From Rudanella paleaurantiibacter (GTDB taxonomy: Bacteria; Bacteroidota; Bacteroidia; Cytophagales; Spirosomataceae), in the NCBI RefSeq assembly GCF_009184635.1, contig NZ_WELI01000005.1:558001-622000 (forward strand): a stretch of 64,000 nt of DNA, in the 5' to 3' direction. The notes below the pieces were generated by a model. That model had not been told where the DNA came from, searched no databases, and saw only the letters and a list, made by a program, of their open reading frames with translations. Positions 9,273 through 18,368 of this stretch are shown one piece after another (position 1 is the stretch's first letter; each line of letters opens with the position of its first letter). The position numbers and the translations under genes were made by a program.

Positions 9273-10153
9273 AGAGAAGCAATTTTATCGACATCACCGG
9301 GAGCAAACCACTGGTAGTTAGCCCGATGCCTGAACCAGGTCAGTTGCCGTTTGGCGTAGCGCCGGGTATTGCGTTTGAGCAGAAATACCATTTCGTCGTA
9401 GTCGTACGCCCCATCGAAATAGCCGAATACTTCCTGATAGCCCACCGTACGTAACGCCAGATGATCCCGGTACGGCAGTAAGTTTCGGGCTTCGTCGACG
9501 AGCCCAGCCGCAAGCATGGCATCCATACGGGCGTCGATGCGGGCATATAACTCCTCACGGGGTCGGTCGAGCGCACAAAGCACGATCTCGAATGGGCGCG
9601 GGGCGGCCTGCTGCCGCCGAAACGACGAAAACGGCTGCCCGGTACCCAGGCAGACCTCCAAAGCCCGCACCACCCGTTGGGTATTTTGTAAATCGGCCTC
9701 AGCGGCATAGATTGGATCAAGTTCACGCAGTTCAGCTTGCAGGGGTTCGAGCCCCTCAGCCGCAACCCGAGCCATTAGCCTATCCCGGATGGTCGCGTCT
9801 ATTGGCGGAATATCATCGAGCCCAAAGCAAAGCGCATCGATATACAAACCCGTTCCACCCGTCAGGATAACCACATCGTGTTGGATGAAGAGCCTATCGA
9901 GTAGGGCCAGGCACTCGCGTTCGTAACGGCCCGCGCTGACAACCTCCTGAATCGAATGGGAATCGATAAAGTGATGCCGCACCCCGTCCATCTCAACAGG
10001 AGTAGGTTTGGCCGTTCCAATATTCAATTCGCGATATAGCTGCCGGGAGTCGGCCGATACGACGTCGGTTTGTAATTTTTTTGCCAGACGAACGCACAAA
10101 TCTGTTTTTCCGACAGCGGTGGGTCCGGCAATGACCAGCAACGTTTTTTTCAC
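9248..10153 (-). CDS. miaA: tRNA dimethylallyltransferase
   Basis: Transfers a dimethylallyl group from DMAPP to N6 of A37 in tRNAs reading UNN codons. It starts MKKTLLVIAGPTAVGKTDL with the P-loop GPTAVGKT, followed by SADSRQLYRELNIGTAKP, HHFIDSHS, ILTGGTGLYIDAL and the C-terminal RRYAKRQLTWFRHR. Its 301 residues match the family. The last residues, VSSGSRQ, come from the intergenic palindrome rather than a conserved C-terminus. Confidence 0.96.
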   Translation of the reverse strand: MKKTLLVIAGPTAVGKTDLCVRLAKKLQTDVVSADSRQLYRELNIGTAKPTPVEMDGVRHHFIDSHSIQEVVSAGRYERECLALLDRLFIQHDVVILTGGTGLYIDALCFGLDDIPPIDATIRDRLMARVAAEGLEPLQAELRELDPIYAAEADLQNTQRVVRALEVCLGTGQPFSSFRRQQAAPRPFEIVLCALDRPREELYARIDARMDAMLAAGLVDEARNLLPYRDHLALRTVGYQEVFGYFDGAYDYDEMVFLLKRNTRRYAKRQLTWFRHRANYQWFAPGDVDKIASLVSSGSRQ

Positions 10154-10333
10154 AAATAAATTACCTTTTCCGCAAAGGTACGGGCCGATTGGTTTATCTC
10201 TTCAAGCCGGGTCCGTTGGCCAGCAATTTGGCTATTCTACGAAACAATTTTCAATTAAATCTATATAGATTATAGGCACTAATTTACATACTCATCTGTT
10301 ATGGAGTCACGTCAGGGAAACACCAATAAATGC

Positions 10334-10504
10334 ATGAACAGTTTGACAATCATTGGATTACTAACTCTACTGTGTGGGTGTAGTAGTTCCACCACGAATG
10401 AGCAGAATCCGGCGGGCACTTCGTCGGCTCCTACCGAGCGAGTGATCGGCGACTCAGCACGTACACCTGTCCTGACAGATTCCGTAGCTACTGATATACG
10501 TTAA
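10334..10504 (+). CDS. Small putative lipoprotein, unknown function
   Basis: A 56-residue ORF from the ATG at 10334, with a lipoprotein signal (MNSLTIIGLLTLLCGCSSS, lipobox LLCGC) and a short Ser/Thr-rich remainder. A longer frame begins at 10301 but places 11 polar residues before the signal. I recognise no family. It lies in an AT-richer stretch (10150-11170), isolated between miaA and the HxlR gene, with no terminator seen. Confidence 0.5.
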   Translation: MNSLTIIGLLTLLCGCSSSTTNEQNPAGTSSAPTERVIGDSARTPVLTDSVATDIR

Positions 10505-10640
10505 TTCGAAATTAATCGACACCATTCACTTTATTCGGAGGTTTGCAATTCAATGATATAACATCTTTCATTGGTTAGGTTGTTTTGCGATTTTATGTGT
10601 TATTTATGCGTCCAAAGCACATAAAGTTGCATTTTACAGC

Positions 10641-10669
10641 TTGATATAACAATTGAGGATTTATATTTG
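10641..10669 (+). promoter_or_regulatory. Promoter of the HxlR regulator gene
   Basis: TTG at 10641-10643 and an exact TATATTTG at 10662-10669, with 18 bases between. It leaves a leader of about 80 bases before the ATG at 10756. Confidence 0.6.
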
Positions 10670-10755
10670 CTTATTCGCACAACCCCTTACAAATCAGTAA
10701 CTTACACACAAAAAAGTTAGTAAAAAAGATTTTTTAGGTGAATTGTCCAATTGAA

Positions 10756-11094
10756 ATGAAAGACAGTAATCGTGATGTGACTATGGCTGAACGGGATCAG
10801 CTGGTTCTGAGAAGAACACTTGATATTATCTGCGGGAAATGGCGACTTTTTATTCTGCTCAATCTTGGTGAACATACCCGGCGCTACGGCGAACTTCGGC
10901 GCATGATGCCCGACGTGAGTGAAAAGGTACTCATTCAAGAACTGAAATCACTGATTTCACTTGGAGTACTGGAGAAAGAGTCGTTTAGTGAGGTTCCCCC
11001 CCGTGTTGAATATCGGTTAACCACCAAAGGCCGCGGAATTCTGCCTCATCTGAATTCCCTGCACTTGATTGGAGCGCCTTTTATGGAAGACTGA
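10756..11094 (+). CDS. HxlR-family winged-helix transcriptional regulator
   Basis: A DNA-binding protein of about 112 residues. The HxlR signature runs from RTLDIICGKWRLFILLNLG through RRYGELRRMMPDVSEKVLIQELKSL to PPRVEYRLTTKGRGILPHL, a complete winged helix. The ATG at 10756 is chosen over a GTG at 10738. HxlR proteins often sense redox or electrophile stress through Cys, and here only the Cys in IICGKW is in the domain. No divergent oxidoreductase target is adjacent. A strong terminator follows directly, so the gene is monocistronic. Confidence 0.9.
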   Translation: MKDSNRDVTMAERDQLVLRRTLDIICGKWRLFILLNLGEHTRRYGELRRMMPDVSEKVLIQELKSLISLGVLEKESFSEVPPRVEYRLTTKGRGILPHLNSLHLIGAPFMED

Positions 11095-11128
11095 TACGGT
11101 TCAGTTATTCGCTTCAACTAAATTATAT

Positions 11129-11165
11129 GCGATGACGTTACTGATGTGTACGTCATCGCTTTTTT
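11129..11165 (+). terminator. Intrinsic terminator ending at the next gene's start codon
   Basis: Perfect 10-bp arms GCGATGACGT (11129-11138) and ACGTCATCGC (11150-11159), then six T (11160-11165). The next base begins the ATG of the PliI-like gene. Confidence 0.88.
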
Positions 11166-11747
11166 ATGCCCGTTATTCTGGTTTTAGTATTCACGATCGT
11201 TTTGTCTCTACTCCGCCCGCCCCTGCCGGAGCAGAGCCCGATTGTGTTTTCTAAGCAGTTGACGTTCAACATCTACAATTTCCAGATAACTGCGTCGGAT
11301 ACAGGAACAAGCGCCGAAGTAGCTATTCAGGCCCGGCGCGGAAGCCTCTTGCTCACCGCTTTTCGCTTACCCGTCGACGGTATTGTGGTGGGGGCCGATG
11401 TGGCTGATCTGGATAACAATCGATTTCCCGAAATCTATATTTATCTGCGCAGTACGGGTACCGGCTCGTTTGGTCAGGTAATCGGCTGGCAGTTTTTACC
11501 CGATCGGCGCGTCGATATTTTACCCACCGATTGGCCTATGCCGGCCGCAACGGGCTACATGGGACATGATAGCCTATGGACTGAATCGTATATCCTATGC
11601 CGTAAGTTTCCGGTCTATGCCTCGGGCGATGCCAATGCCTACCCGACAGGAGGAATACAAATGGTGCGTTACCGCCTAAAGTCTGCCGGACAGGTTTATG
11701 TCTTAGAGCCGGAGAAGAGTGACGCCAAAAAAGAACAAGGAGGCTAA
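11166..11747 (+). CDS. PliI-like (I-type lysozyme inhibitor family) protein
   Basis: A 193-residue protein with an N-terminal hydrophobic export/anchor segment (VILVLVFTIVLSLL). The PliI-like blocks are VVGADVADLDNNRFPEIYIYL, STGTGSFGQVIGW, ATGYMGHDSLW, and RKFPVY..GDANAYPTGGIQMVRYRL, which match my memory of Aeromonas PliI. By family it would bind and block lysozyme in the periplasm. The only in-frame start (ATG 11166) touches the T tract of a terminator, so expression needs read-through or a promoter I cannot see. The match is from recall, hence the moderate confidence. Confidence 0.62.
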   Translation: MPVILVLVFTIVLSLLRPPLPEQSPIVFSKQLTFNIYNFQITASDTGTSAEVAIQARRGSLLLTAFRLPVDGIVVGADVADLDNNRFPEIYIYLRSTGTGSFGQVIGWQFLPDRRVDILPTDWPMPAATGYMGHDSLWTESYILCRKFPVYASGDANAYPTGGIQMVRYRLKSAGQVYVLEPEKSDAKKEQGG

Positions 11748-11768
11748 CACCAAAGTCAACCTCCTTGT
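11735..11768. terminator. Weak hairpin at the end of the PliI-like gene
   Basis: Nine-bp arms ACAAGGAGG (11735-11743) and CCTCCTTGT (11760-11768) with a 16-base loop span the stop codon. There is no good T tract, so termination is uncertain. Confidence 0.4.
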
Positions 11769-11821
11769 CTGTACGGGCAATACACCGCCTGTACGGCATT
11801 TAGCCCAGGGTGTACTTCAGG

Positions 11822-12634
11822 CTAAAATGCCGCGTAACCGATTGTCAGGCTGGCAATACCCAAAAACCCCTTGATGTCGGCATTTTTGTAAACACCCCCA
11901 ACCGGTACCGCGTACCGAAGGTCTATGTCCATTCGGCGCGTGGGCGACACCCCCAACCCGAACTCAAGCGCATACGTAAAGTCTTTCACTTCCAGATCGG
12001 CGGCCTCAAATCGATTAAGCAGATTCGTTTGGCTCGTGGTGAGCGGAATATCCCGCTGCGGAAATCCAATCGTTTTGTTTTCATTCAACCGACCGCTCGT
12101 ATTCCGAATCGCCTGGGCATTGGTTACAAAGATAAAGTTAGGTCCAAAATAGGCCCGTACTTTATCGTTCAGCAAGCGACGGCCGAGCAGAATAGGCACA
12201 TTGACCGATTTCAGTGTCGACTCAGACGTGGCATTCAGCGTGGCATTAACCAGTCCGGGGGCTACACTGATCGGGAGCGCATTGACCAACGACGGGTTGG
12301 CATTCACATCGAGCGTGACATCAGCAATCTGCTTGAGCACAAACATATTGTAGGTCACCTCGGCCTGAATATACCCTTTCCGCATATTCTTCCGAGCCCA
12401 AACCCCGGCCGTATACCCGTAGCCAATACCGTTGTTGTTATTGGTGATTTCGGGAACCTGCACGTTGGCAATGGCCGTGGGCAAGGCTGGAATCACGGTA
12501 TAGCCATGAGTGGCGGTACCACCCACCTTCAGGCCGTATTGCATGCCCTTGAACAAACTGCCTGTGTTTTGCGACCAGGCCGCCGTCGAAACCAGCAACA
12601 AACCCGCTGCCAGCAGTTTTTTATGTGTATTCAT
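11822..12634 (-). CDS. Outer-membrane beta-barrel protein (PorT-like)
   Basis: A 270-residue protein with a signal peptide (MNTHKKLLAAGLLLVSTAAWS). The rest alternates polar and hydrophobic residues in barrel-type strands, such as YGLKVGGTATHGYTVI, YGYTAGVWARKNM and the C-terminal FGLGVSPTRRMDIDLRYAVPVGG, ending in Phe. This is typical of the small OMP_b-brl_2/PorT-like barrels of Bacteroidota. It follows the SGNH hydrolase gene by 62 bases on the same strand and is probably cotranscribed. Its function is unknown. Confidence 0.75.
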   Translation of the reverse strand: MNTHKKLLAAGLLLVSTAAWSQNTGSLFKGMQYGLKVGGTATHGYTVIPALPTAIANVQVPEITNNNNGIGYGYTAGVWARKNMRKGYIQAEVTYNMFVLKQIADVTLDVNANPSLVNALPISVAPGLVNATLNATSESTLKSVNVPILLGRRLLNDKVRAYFGPNFIFVTNAQAIRNTSGRLNENKTIGFPQRDIPLTTSQTNLLNRFEAADLEVKDFTYALEFGLGVSPTRRMDIDLRYAVPVGGVYKNADIKGFLGIASLTIGYAAF

Positions 12635-12696
12635 AAAGAAAGAGGTCTAAAAGATTCAGCAAGGAGGCCTACTTAACCAGACAGCCCCGGCCATAT

Positions 12697-14034
12697 TTAG
12701 GGCTGTAACAGCACCCGCCGGTACCGGCTCGCGTTCAGAGTCGGAATCGTTGCTTTGTATTTCGCGTTGATGGTATTGATAATGTCGTTGGCCGTCAGCG
12801 CGTAGCCAGCGGGAGTCAGGTGAACCCCATCGAGGCTGAAGATTCCGCCCTGCACAAACGTGGCATTGTATGTCACCCCGTTTTCGGTGATTCCTTGCTG
12901 GGCACGGGTAAGCAACACGCCGGGGTCCAGATACGCGATATTTTTGGCTTCGGCCCCCGTTTTCATAGTCTGGTTAAACGCAGCAATGCGTTGGTTGAGC
13001 AAAGCGACCTCTTCGGCGTCGAGCACAAACTGCGAGGGCAATGGGTTGGTAGCTGAGAGCCCGTAAGGCCCGCGACCCGTTCCTGCCGTGGTTGATCCGA
13101 TTTTGTTGTATTCACCCGAAATGTAGGGTTGCAGCAATAAGAGATCACCGGCCTTGGTAGCGCGCACCCCACCCGGTGCCGCCGGCGATTGAATCACCAG
13201 CGCTGTGATAGCCGGAGTACCCGGTGCCTGCTGCTGTACCGCTGCATTGACCTGCGCTAACAGTTGAGGCAATGTTACCGTGGTGAAAAAGGGCACCACC
13301 GAAACCGGCGGAATCCCAATGACTATACCCTTGCGGTTGTTTTCGGTTAGTTTGTTTAGAATGGCTGTGTAATTCGTATTGAAAACGGCCTCTTCAGTAA
13401 GTGCCGATACCCCACCCGACGTAGCGTACCCCAGCGCATCATTGTTTCCCAGCCAGCAGCTAAAAAACGTAGCCCCATTGAGGTTATCGCTTACGTATTG
13501 CAGATAGGTCGTCAGTGAATTGTCGGGGAGTAACCGCTCAAAAAATGCGTTGCCCTGCACGCTTCCGTAACCCGCCCGCTGAATGTCGGCCATCCGAATA
13601 CCCGGTACACCCAGGTTCTGGCTTGCTCCGTTGTACTTAGTCAGTAATAGTTGACCACTTGTCGTTTGCCCACCGCGGGCCGCCCCTGGCAACACAATGC
13701 CTGTTGTGGGGGTCAGGCTGGTCAGCTTCAGATAACCCGAACCGTTGGCCTGAGCCTCGCTAAACAAAGGTTGTACAAAGTCGCCCCCGCCTACGGTTTT
13801 AAACTGACCTGCCAGCAAGGCCGGATACGAGCTAAGCTGCCCTTCGCGGTACAAACCCCCATCCTGGTAGCCAGCCGTTAGCGAGTTTCCTACGGCAACG
13901 TACTTTGTAAAATCAGCTTCGCCCCGGCTTGGGGTAGGTAACCCGGCATTCGGATCAATATCGTTGGTACAAGCCGCTACCCCGAATAGAGTACCCAGTA
14001 CCAGCCCCCATCGTAACTGTTTGTTATTTACCAT
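12697..14034 (-). CDS. SGNH/GDSL hydrolase lipoprotein
   Basis: A lipoprotein esterase of about 445 residues. The start at 14034 gives MVNNKQLRWGLVLGTLFGVAAC, a lipoprotein signal; the frame is open to 14052. Block I is YVAVGNSLTAGY (a GNSLT variant of GDSL with the nucleophile Ser), block III is WLGNNDALGYA, and block V is LDGVHLTPAGYAL with the catalytic Asp and His. Substrate unknown, probably an acyl or acetyl ester. It forms a pair with the downstream barrel protein. Confidence 0.85.
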   Translation of the reverse strand: MVNNKQLRWGLVLGTLFGVAACTNDIDPNAGLPTPSRGEADFTKYVAVGNSLTAGYQDGGLYREGQLSSYPALLAGQFKTVGGGDFVQPLFSEAQANGSGYLKLTSLTPTTGIVLPGAARGGQTTSGQLLLTKYNGASQNLGVPGIRMADIQRAGYGSVQGNAFFERLLPDNSLTTYLQYVSDNLNGATFFSCWLGNNDALGYATSGGVSALTEEAVFNTNYTAILNKLTENNRKGIVIGIPPVSVVPFFTTVTLPQLLAQVNAAVQQQAPGTPAITALVIQSPAAPGGVRATKAGDLLLLQPYISGEYNKIGSTTAGTGRGPYGLSATNPLPSQFVLDAEEVALLNQRIAAFNQTMKTGAEAKNIAYLDPGVLLTRAQQGITENGVTYNATFVQGGIFSLDGVHLTPAGYALTANDIINTINAKYKATIPTLNASRYRRVLLQP

Positions 14035-14246
14035 CTTAAGTAAATTAAACAATGGAAAAATTATACTTTCATTTAAAATGAACGCAAAAGTACCCGATTC
14101 TGGGGTATCTGAATCGATTTTGTATAAATATTCAGATTAACAGAAAATTAATAAAACGATACGGATGAGCGTACGGGGTTGACTTTTAAAAGCGATTTCT
14201 GTTCTTTGCCCCGTTAACTCATGTTTCACATTAATCTATAAAAACG

Positions 14247-14720
14247 ATGGGTCTATTGAATTTTTTTAAAGGCGTTGGTGAGAAAATCTTCGGCAAAGAG
14301 CACGAAGCACCAGCCGCTGAGCCCGCCAAACAAGCTGAAGTTGAGCCCCTGAAAGCACAGGCGTTGCTCAACCACGTGAAGCAACTTGGCTTAGCCTACA
14401 ACAAACTGACGGTTAAAACCAAAGGCGATACGGTCATTCTGGAAGGGGAAGTTAAAACCCAGGAAGATGCCGAAAAGATTGCGTTGGCCGTAGGTAACGT
14501 AGAAGGCGTTCAAGTGGTAGACAATCAGCTGGAAGTTGCCGACCCAACCCCAGAAGCACGCTATTACACGGTTAAAGAAGGCGATTCGCTGTCAAAAATC
14601 TCGAAAGAGGTGTACGGTGACCCCATGAAATACGGCGTCATTTTCGAAGCTAACAAACCCATGCTCAAAGATCCTGACCTGATTTACCCAAATCAGGTAC
14701 TGCGGATTCCGCAATTGTAA
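14247..14720 (+). CDS. BON-LysM protein (YgaU/Kbp-like)
   Basis: A 157-residue protein without a signal peptide. A short amphipathic N-terminus (MGLLNFFKGVGEKIFG) leads into a BON domain around residues 35-95 (TVKTKGDTVILEGEVKTQEDAEKIALAV) and a C-terminal LysM motif (YYTVKEGDSLSKISKEVYGDPMKY...NPNQVLRIP pattern). The architecture matches E. coli Kbp (YgaU), a cytoplasmic potassium-binding protein induced by osmotic stress. The gene stands alone, facing the endonuclease gene across a palindrome. Confidence 0.87.
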   Translation: MGLLNFFKGVGEKIFGKEHEAPAAEPAKQAEVEPLKAQALLNHVKQLGLAYNKLTVKTKGDTVILEGEVKTQEDAEKIALAVGNVEGVQVVDNQLEVADPTPEARYYTVKEGDSLSKISKEVYGDPMKYGVIFEANKPMLKDPDLIYPNQVLRIPQL

Positions 14721-14798
14721 TAAAAGGAGAAGGGAGGAAAGGAAAAGGGATATTAACTCTCCCTTTCCTTCCTCCCTTCTCCTTTCTCCTTTCTCCCT
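14721..14798. repeat. Purine-rich palindrome between convergent stops
   Basis: The left arm, from about 14726, is GGAGAAGGGAGGAAAGG-type purine sequence; the right arm (about 14758-14797) is its pyrimidine complement. It starts at the YgaU-like stop (14718-14720) and reaches the endonuclease stop (14797-14799). It is the same class as 5931-6018 but not the same sequence. Confidence 0.75.
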
Positions 14799-15684
14799 AA
14801 TTCACTCCACCATCAATCCGGCTTTCGAGTATCTGCTGCAAATCAGCAGGCAGATTCGATAGGAAATCGTAGCCGGTACGTCGCTCCAGATCATCAATGC
14901 TGAGCGTGTACGCATACCAGGGTTTATCGGCGGCCGTTTGCCGGTTCGGAATATTTACCGCAATCACCCGGGTATTGCTGTTGACCCGTTGCAGATCGTT
15001 AGAACCCACGGGCAGCACAACAATTACTTTCCAGAGCGAAGCCGGCACGGTAATTTTACCATCGGCCAGTTTGCTTGCTTCCCCGTTACTTCCAGTACCT
15101 CCTGTACCCGTTGTTCCGGCAATAATGTATAGCTCATTGCTGCCGTTGAGCAGATTCCGGCAATAATCTTCGAGTTCTTTCCACACTTCGCGGTTATGAC
15201 GCGGAGCTTCTGGCACGATATTGGTCAGTAAAAACGTAGCGCTATTGTCCTCCACCGATCCGTCGCGGTCGTCGGAGGGGCAAAGGTGCCCACGGTCAAA
15301 GCCCGTATTGGTGTAATCGGCGGTCTGAATAACGGGCCAATCGCGCGGCAGGGTGGCATCGGCCCGAAAATCGTTACCCCGCCGAACGGTTCCTTTCCAG
15401 GCGGTACTCAGGTGCCAGCTTACCCAATTAGCAATACCTCGACGACGATTGTACGAGAGGGTATAAGCCGATTTGACCATGAGGTAGTTGTTGGGGTCGC
15501 CCACCGATGCCCCACTCGGATTGCCCATCGCCAGGTTATTGTCGCGGGTGGGTTGCGTGTTGTTGGTGGTAGACCCGCCGGGTTGCGGAATCATGGTTCG
15601 GCAACCCTGATTAAGACTTAACAGCAGTGCCGTTGCCAGAACTACACCGAAATGAGTTGAGTAACAAATTGCTTTTTTTAGCAT
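14797..15684 (-). CDS. DNA/RNA non-specific endonuclease (NUC1), lipoprotein
   Basis: A secreted beta-beta-alpha-metal nuclease of 295 residues. The N-terminus is a lipoprotein signal (LLLSLNQGC). The catalytic motif [12 protein letters not shown] holds the general-base His, and the metal-binding Asn lies in [19 protein letters not shown]. Upstream the family's [25 protein letters not shown] segment is present. By family it cleaves single- and double-stranded DNA and RNA with Mg. It may scavenge nucleotides or degrade extracellular DNA. It is divergent from the large TPR membrane protein gene. Confidence 0.92.
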   Translation of the reverse strand: MLKKAICYSTHFGVVLATALLLSLNQGCRTMIPQPGGSTTNNTQPTRDNNLAMGNPSGASVGDPNNYLMVKSAYTLSYNRRRGIANWVSWHLSTAWKGTVRRGNDFRADATLPRDWPVIQTADYTNTGFDRGHLCPSDDRDGSVEDNSATFLLTNIVPEAPRHNREVWKELEDYCRNLLNGSNELYIIAGTTGTGGTGSNGEASKLADGKITVPASLWKVIVVLPVGSNDLQRVNSNTRVIAVNIPNRQTAADKPWYAYTLSIDDLERRTGYDFLSNLPADLQQILESRIDGGVN

Positions 15685-15797
15685 CCTTTTTGAACTTTAC
15701 AGGGGTTAAACTGTGCCTCTACCTCAACAAGCGTTGAAATGCTTCACTCGCTCGTTGCATACTAATAGACTGAATACTCGTACTTTTTCCTTTTGTC

Positions 15798-18332
15798 ATG
15801 TCGAAAAAAAAGCAGCCTTCTTCGTCAAGACCTGCCCCTAACTCAACGCCGAACGCCCGCCCTACTCCACCCCCGCCTATTCGGGTTGGCGGTACGGCAG
15901 CAACGGCTCCACGCCCTCAGTCGACGTTTGTGAAGCCTACGCCCCCCAAAGCGGTGACTCCGTCGGAGCCGGAGGTTTCGTTGCCAATTCCAACCCGGCC
16001 CGTGGCCTGGTGGCCCCCGGTGGTGCTGGCGCTTGTCGGCTTCTTGCTCTACGTCAACACGTTCAATCACGGTTATGCCCTCGACGATATTGCGGCCATT
16101 AGCCAAAACTTATTCGTGAAGGCCGGTCTCAAGGGGATTCCCGATCTGCTCCGCACCGAATTCTGGCACTTCAGCAATATCTCACTCGGTTATTACCGTC
16201 CGCTTTCGCTCATCACGTTTGCCATTGAGCACGAATTTGCCGGTAGCAACTCCGGCCTGAATCACCAGATCAACACCATTCTGTACGCTATTATTGGTCT
16301 GGTGCTGGGTATGCTGTTGCAAAAATGGTTCGTACAGCCTGCCAAACAAACTGCCGATGGACTCACAACCGAGGGTTCACAGCCCAACCGAACGGGCCAA
16401 ATCATTACGGCTTTACTCATTGGTCTGATTTTCATAGCCCATCCGGTTCACACTGAGATTGTGGCCAACATCAAAGGGCGCGACGAAATTTTGAGCTTCC
16501 TGTTTATTTCGCTCATGTTGCTGTTCCACTGGCGCTACCTCGAAACCAACCGCTGGGGCTGGATCAAGCCCGATGCGCGGCTGGCAGCCGGGGCCGTAGT
16601 GAGCCTGATTGGCGGCCTGCTGGGTGGTTCACTGGTTTGGGGTATCATCGGAAAAGACAGTGTGAGCCTTCCTAATCAGATCGAAGCCGGGGTTAACCTG
16701 CTCGAAATTTTCCGCATTGCCGCAGCGGGCGTGCTGGGCAGCTTGCTGGTAACGGCGGGGCTGTCGGCACAGTACTCAAAGAAAGTTGGTAAGCAGGAAC
16801 TCTGGTGGAATAACCCCGAGCTTAACGCTAAACTCACCGGGGTAGCCCTGACAACCGTTGCCGCCGTGATTGGGGCCGTCTTCATGGCAAGTACGCGGGG
16901 AATTCCTGAGATTACAACGGGGAAAGCGATCTGGATTGGCCTCGGCGCGGCCACGGGTAGCCTGCTCGTAACAAGCTGGCTTGGGCTGGCCTGTGCGTCG
17001 CTCTACTTTGCCTTCCTCTCAAAAGAGTCATCTATTGTTAGTATCGCCTTTATCCCGGCCGCGCAGTACTTCTTTGCCCGACGCAATATCTGGCGGTCGC
17101 TGTTGAGTTTGTGGCCGTTCCTGATCGTAGCCGCCCTGTTCTTCTACCAGAAGCTACAGATGATTGGCACATTGAGCGGCAAACCACCTGTCGACTGGGC
17201 CAACTACCCCTACGCCATTGAGGGTACGCAGATACGGAGTACGTTCAAGTTCTTTGCGTATTACCTGAAACTGCTGTTCCTGCCCCACCCACTTGTGTAC
17301 GACTACTCGTACAACGTAATCCCCTCATCGAAAGGCACACAGACGATGCTCGTGGTGACGGGCCTGATTCTGATGCTTGGCCTTATTTACCTGACCATCA
17401 AAGGCTTCTTCCGCCGGACGGTCTGGGGCTTCGCCTTGTTCTGGTTCTTTGTAGCTATGGCACCGGGTCTGGGCTTTATCTGGATGCGGGGTGGTATCCT
17501 AGCCGAACGCTTCCTGTTTGCGGCCGTGCTGGGCTTCGCTATCGTGGTGGTCTGGGGCCTGCAACAGCTTTTTGCGAAAATACCGGCATTCTCGGCTACC
17601 CAGTCTGATGCGTCGGGGGCCGCTACCCCTCGGCCGGTGCTGGCTCAGTACGCTCCGCTGATTGCCTTGCTGACGGTGGTACTCGGGCTGTATTCGTTCA
17701 AGACCGTAACACGTAACGAAGACTGGAAAAACAACTTCGTGCTGTTTAACTCTGCCTTGCCGTACTCGCCCAGCAGCTGTCAGGTGCAACGGCACGTGGC
17801 TAACGAATGGATCGAAAAAGGGCTGAAAGACCGCTCAAAGGCCGACTCAATTGCCAACGCGACCAATGCCGCTGTGGTTAAACTAACCGATAATCAGAAG
17901 AGAGCCGACATGGTTAAAAAAGCGCAGGTGCTTATTGATACCAACGTGGCGGCCGCTAACAAGCACGGCCGGTGGGCACTCGATCACCTGAAAGAGGCCA
18001 CGCAGATTTACCCCGGTTTTGGTGAGGCTTATTTCTCTATGGCCTACGTGTTCCAGAAAATTATCCCGAACCGCGACTCGGCTGTGTATTATTACAAGCA
18101 GACGATCCGGGCGGCCAATGCCTACGCACCGGCCTACAACAACCTCGGGGTTATTTACCAAAACGAAGGCGGTGCTGACCGTCGGAAGCTGGAACTGGCC
18201 TCGTACTACTACAATAAGTCGATTGAGGTAAACCCGGCTTACATTGATGGTCGCAACAACCACGCAGCTTTGAAAAGAGCAACGGGTATCGATGTAAAAG
18301 TACTGCCCCAGCAAATTATCGATTCCTATTAA
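15798..18332 (+). CDS. TMTC-like polytopic membrane protein with TPR repeats
   Basis: An 844-residue inner-membrane protein. A Pro-rich cytoplasmic tail of about 75 residues is followed by about 12 membrane segments and a C-terminal TPR region (about residues 640-820). The first loop has the GT-C-like motif NTFNHGYALDDIAAI with a DD pair, then YYRPLSLITFAIEH, and later HPVHTEIVANIKGRDEILSFLF. Both are typical of TMTC-type protein O-mannosyltransferases and their bacterial relatives. Two extra hydrophobic blocks around residues 270-410 look like a lineage-specific insertion. A lipid-linked sugar transferase role is inferred; the acceptor is unknown. It is monocistronic, closed by a terminator. 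Confidence 0.75.
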   Translation: MSKKKQPSSSRPAPNSTPNARPTPPPPIRVGGTAATAPRPQSTFVKPTPPKAVTPSEPEVSLPIPTRPVAWWPPVVLALVGFLLYVNTFNHGYALDDIAAISQNLFVKAGLKGIPDLLRTEFWHFSNISLGYYRPLSLITFAIEHEFAGSNSGLNHQINTILYAIIGLVLGMLLQKWFVQPAKQTADGLTTEGSQPNRTGQIITALLIGLIFIAHPVHTEIVANIKGRDEILSFLFISLMLLFHWRYLETNRWGWIKPDARLAAGAVVSLIGGLLGGSLVWGIIGKDSVSLPNQIEAGVNLLEIFRIAAAGVLGSLLVTAGLSAQYSKKVGKQELWWNNPELNAKLTGVALTTVAAVIGAVFMASTRGIPEITTGKAIWIGLGAATGSLLVTSWLGLACASLYFAFLSKESSIVSIAFIPAAQYFFARRNIWRSLLSLWPFLIVAALFFYQKLQMIGTLSGKPPVDWANYPYAIEGTQIRSTFKFFAYYLKLLFLPHPLVYDYSYNVIPSSKGTQTMLVVTGLILMLGLIYLTIKGFFRRTVWGFALFWFFVAMAPGLGFIWMRGGILAERFLFAAVLGFAIVVVWGLQQLFAKIPAFSATQSDASGAATPRPVLAQYAPLIALLTVVLGLYSFKTVTRNEDWKNNFVLFNSALPYSPSSCQVQRHVANEWIEKGLKDRSKADSIANATNAAVVKLTDNQKRADMVKKAQVLIDTNVAAANKHGRWALDHLKEATQIYPGFGEAYFSMAYVFQKIIPNRDSAVYYYKQTIRAANAYAPAYNNLGVIYQNEGGADRRKLELASYYYNKSIEVNPAYIDGRNNHAALKRATGIDVKVLPQQIIDSY

Positions 18333-18368
18333 TACCGGCCTGATAGAATCAGCTACCGACCGACGTAA

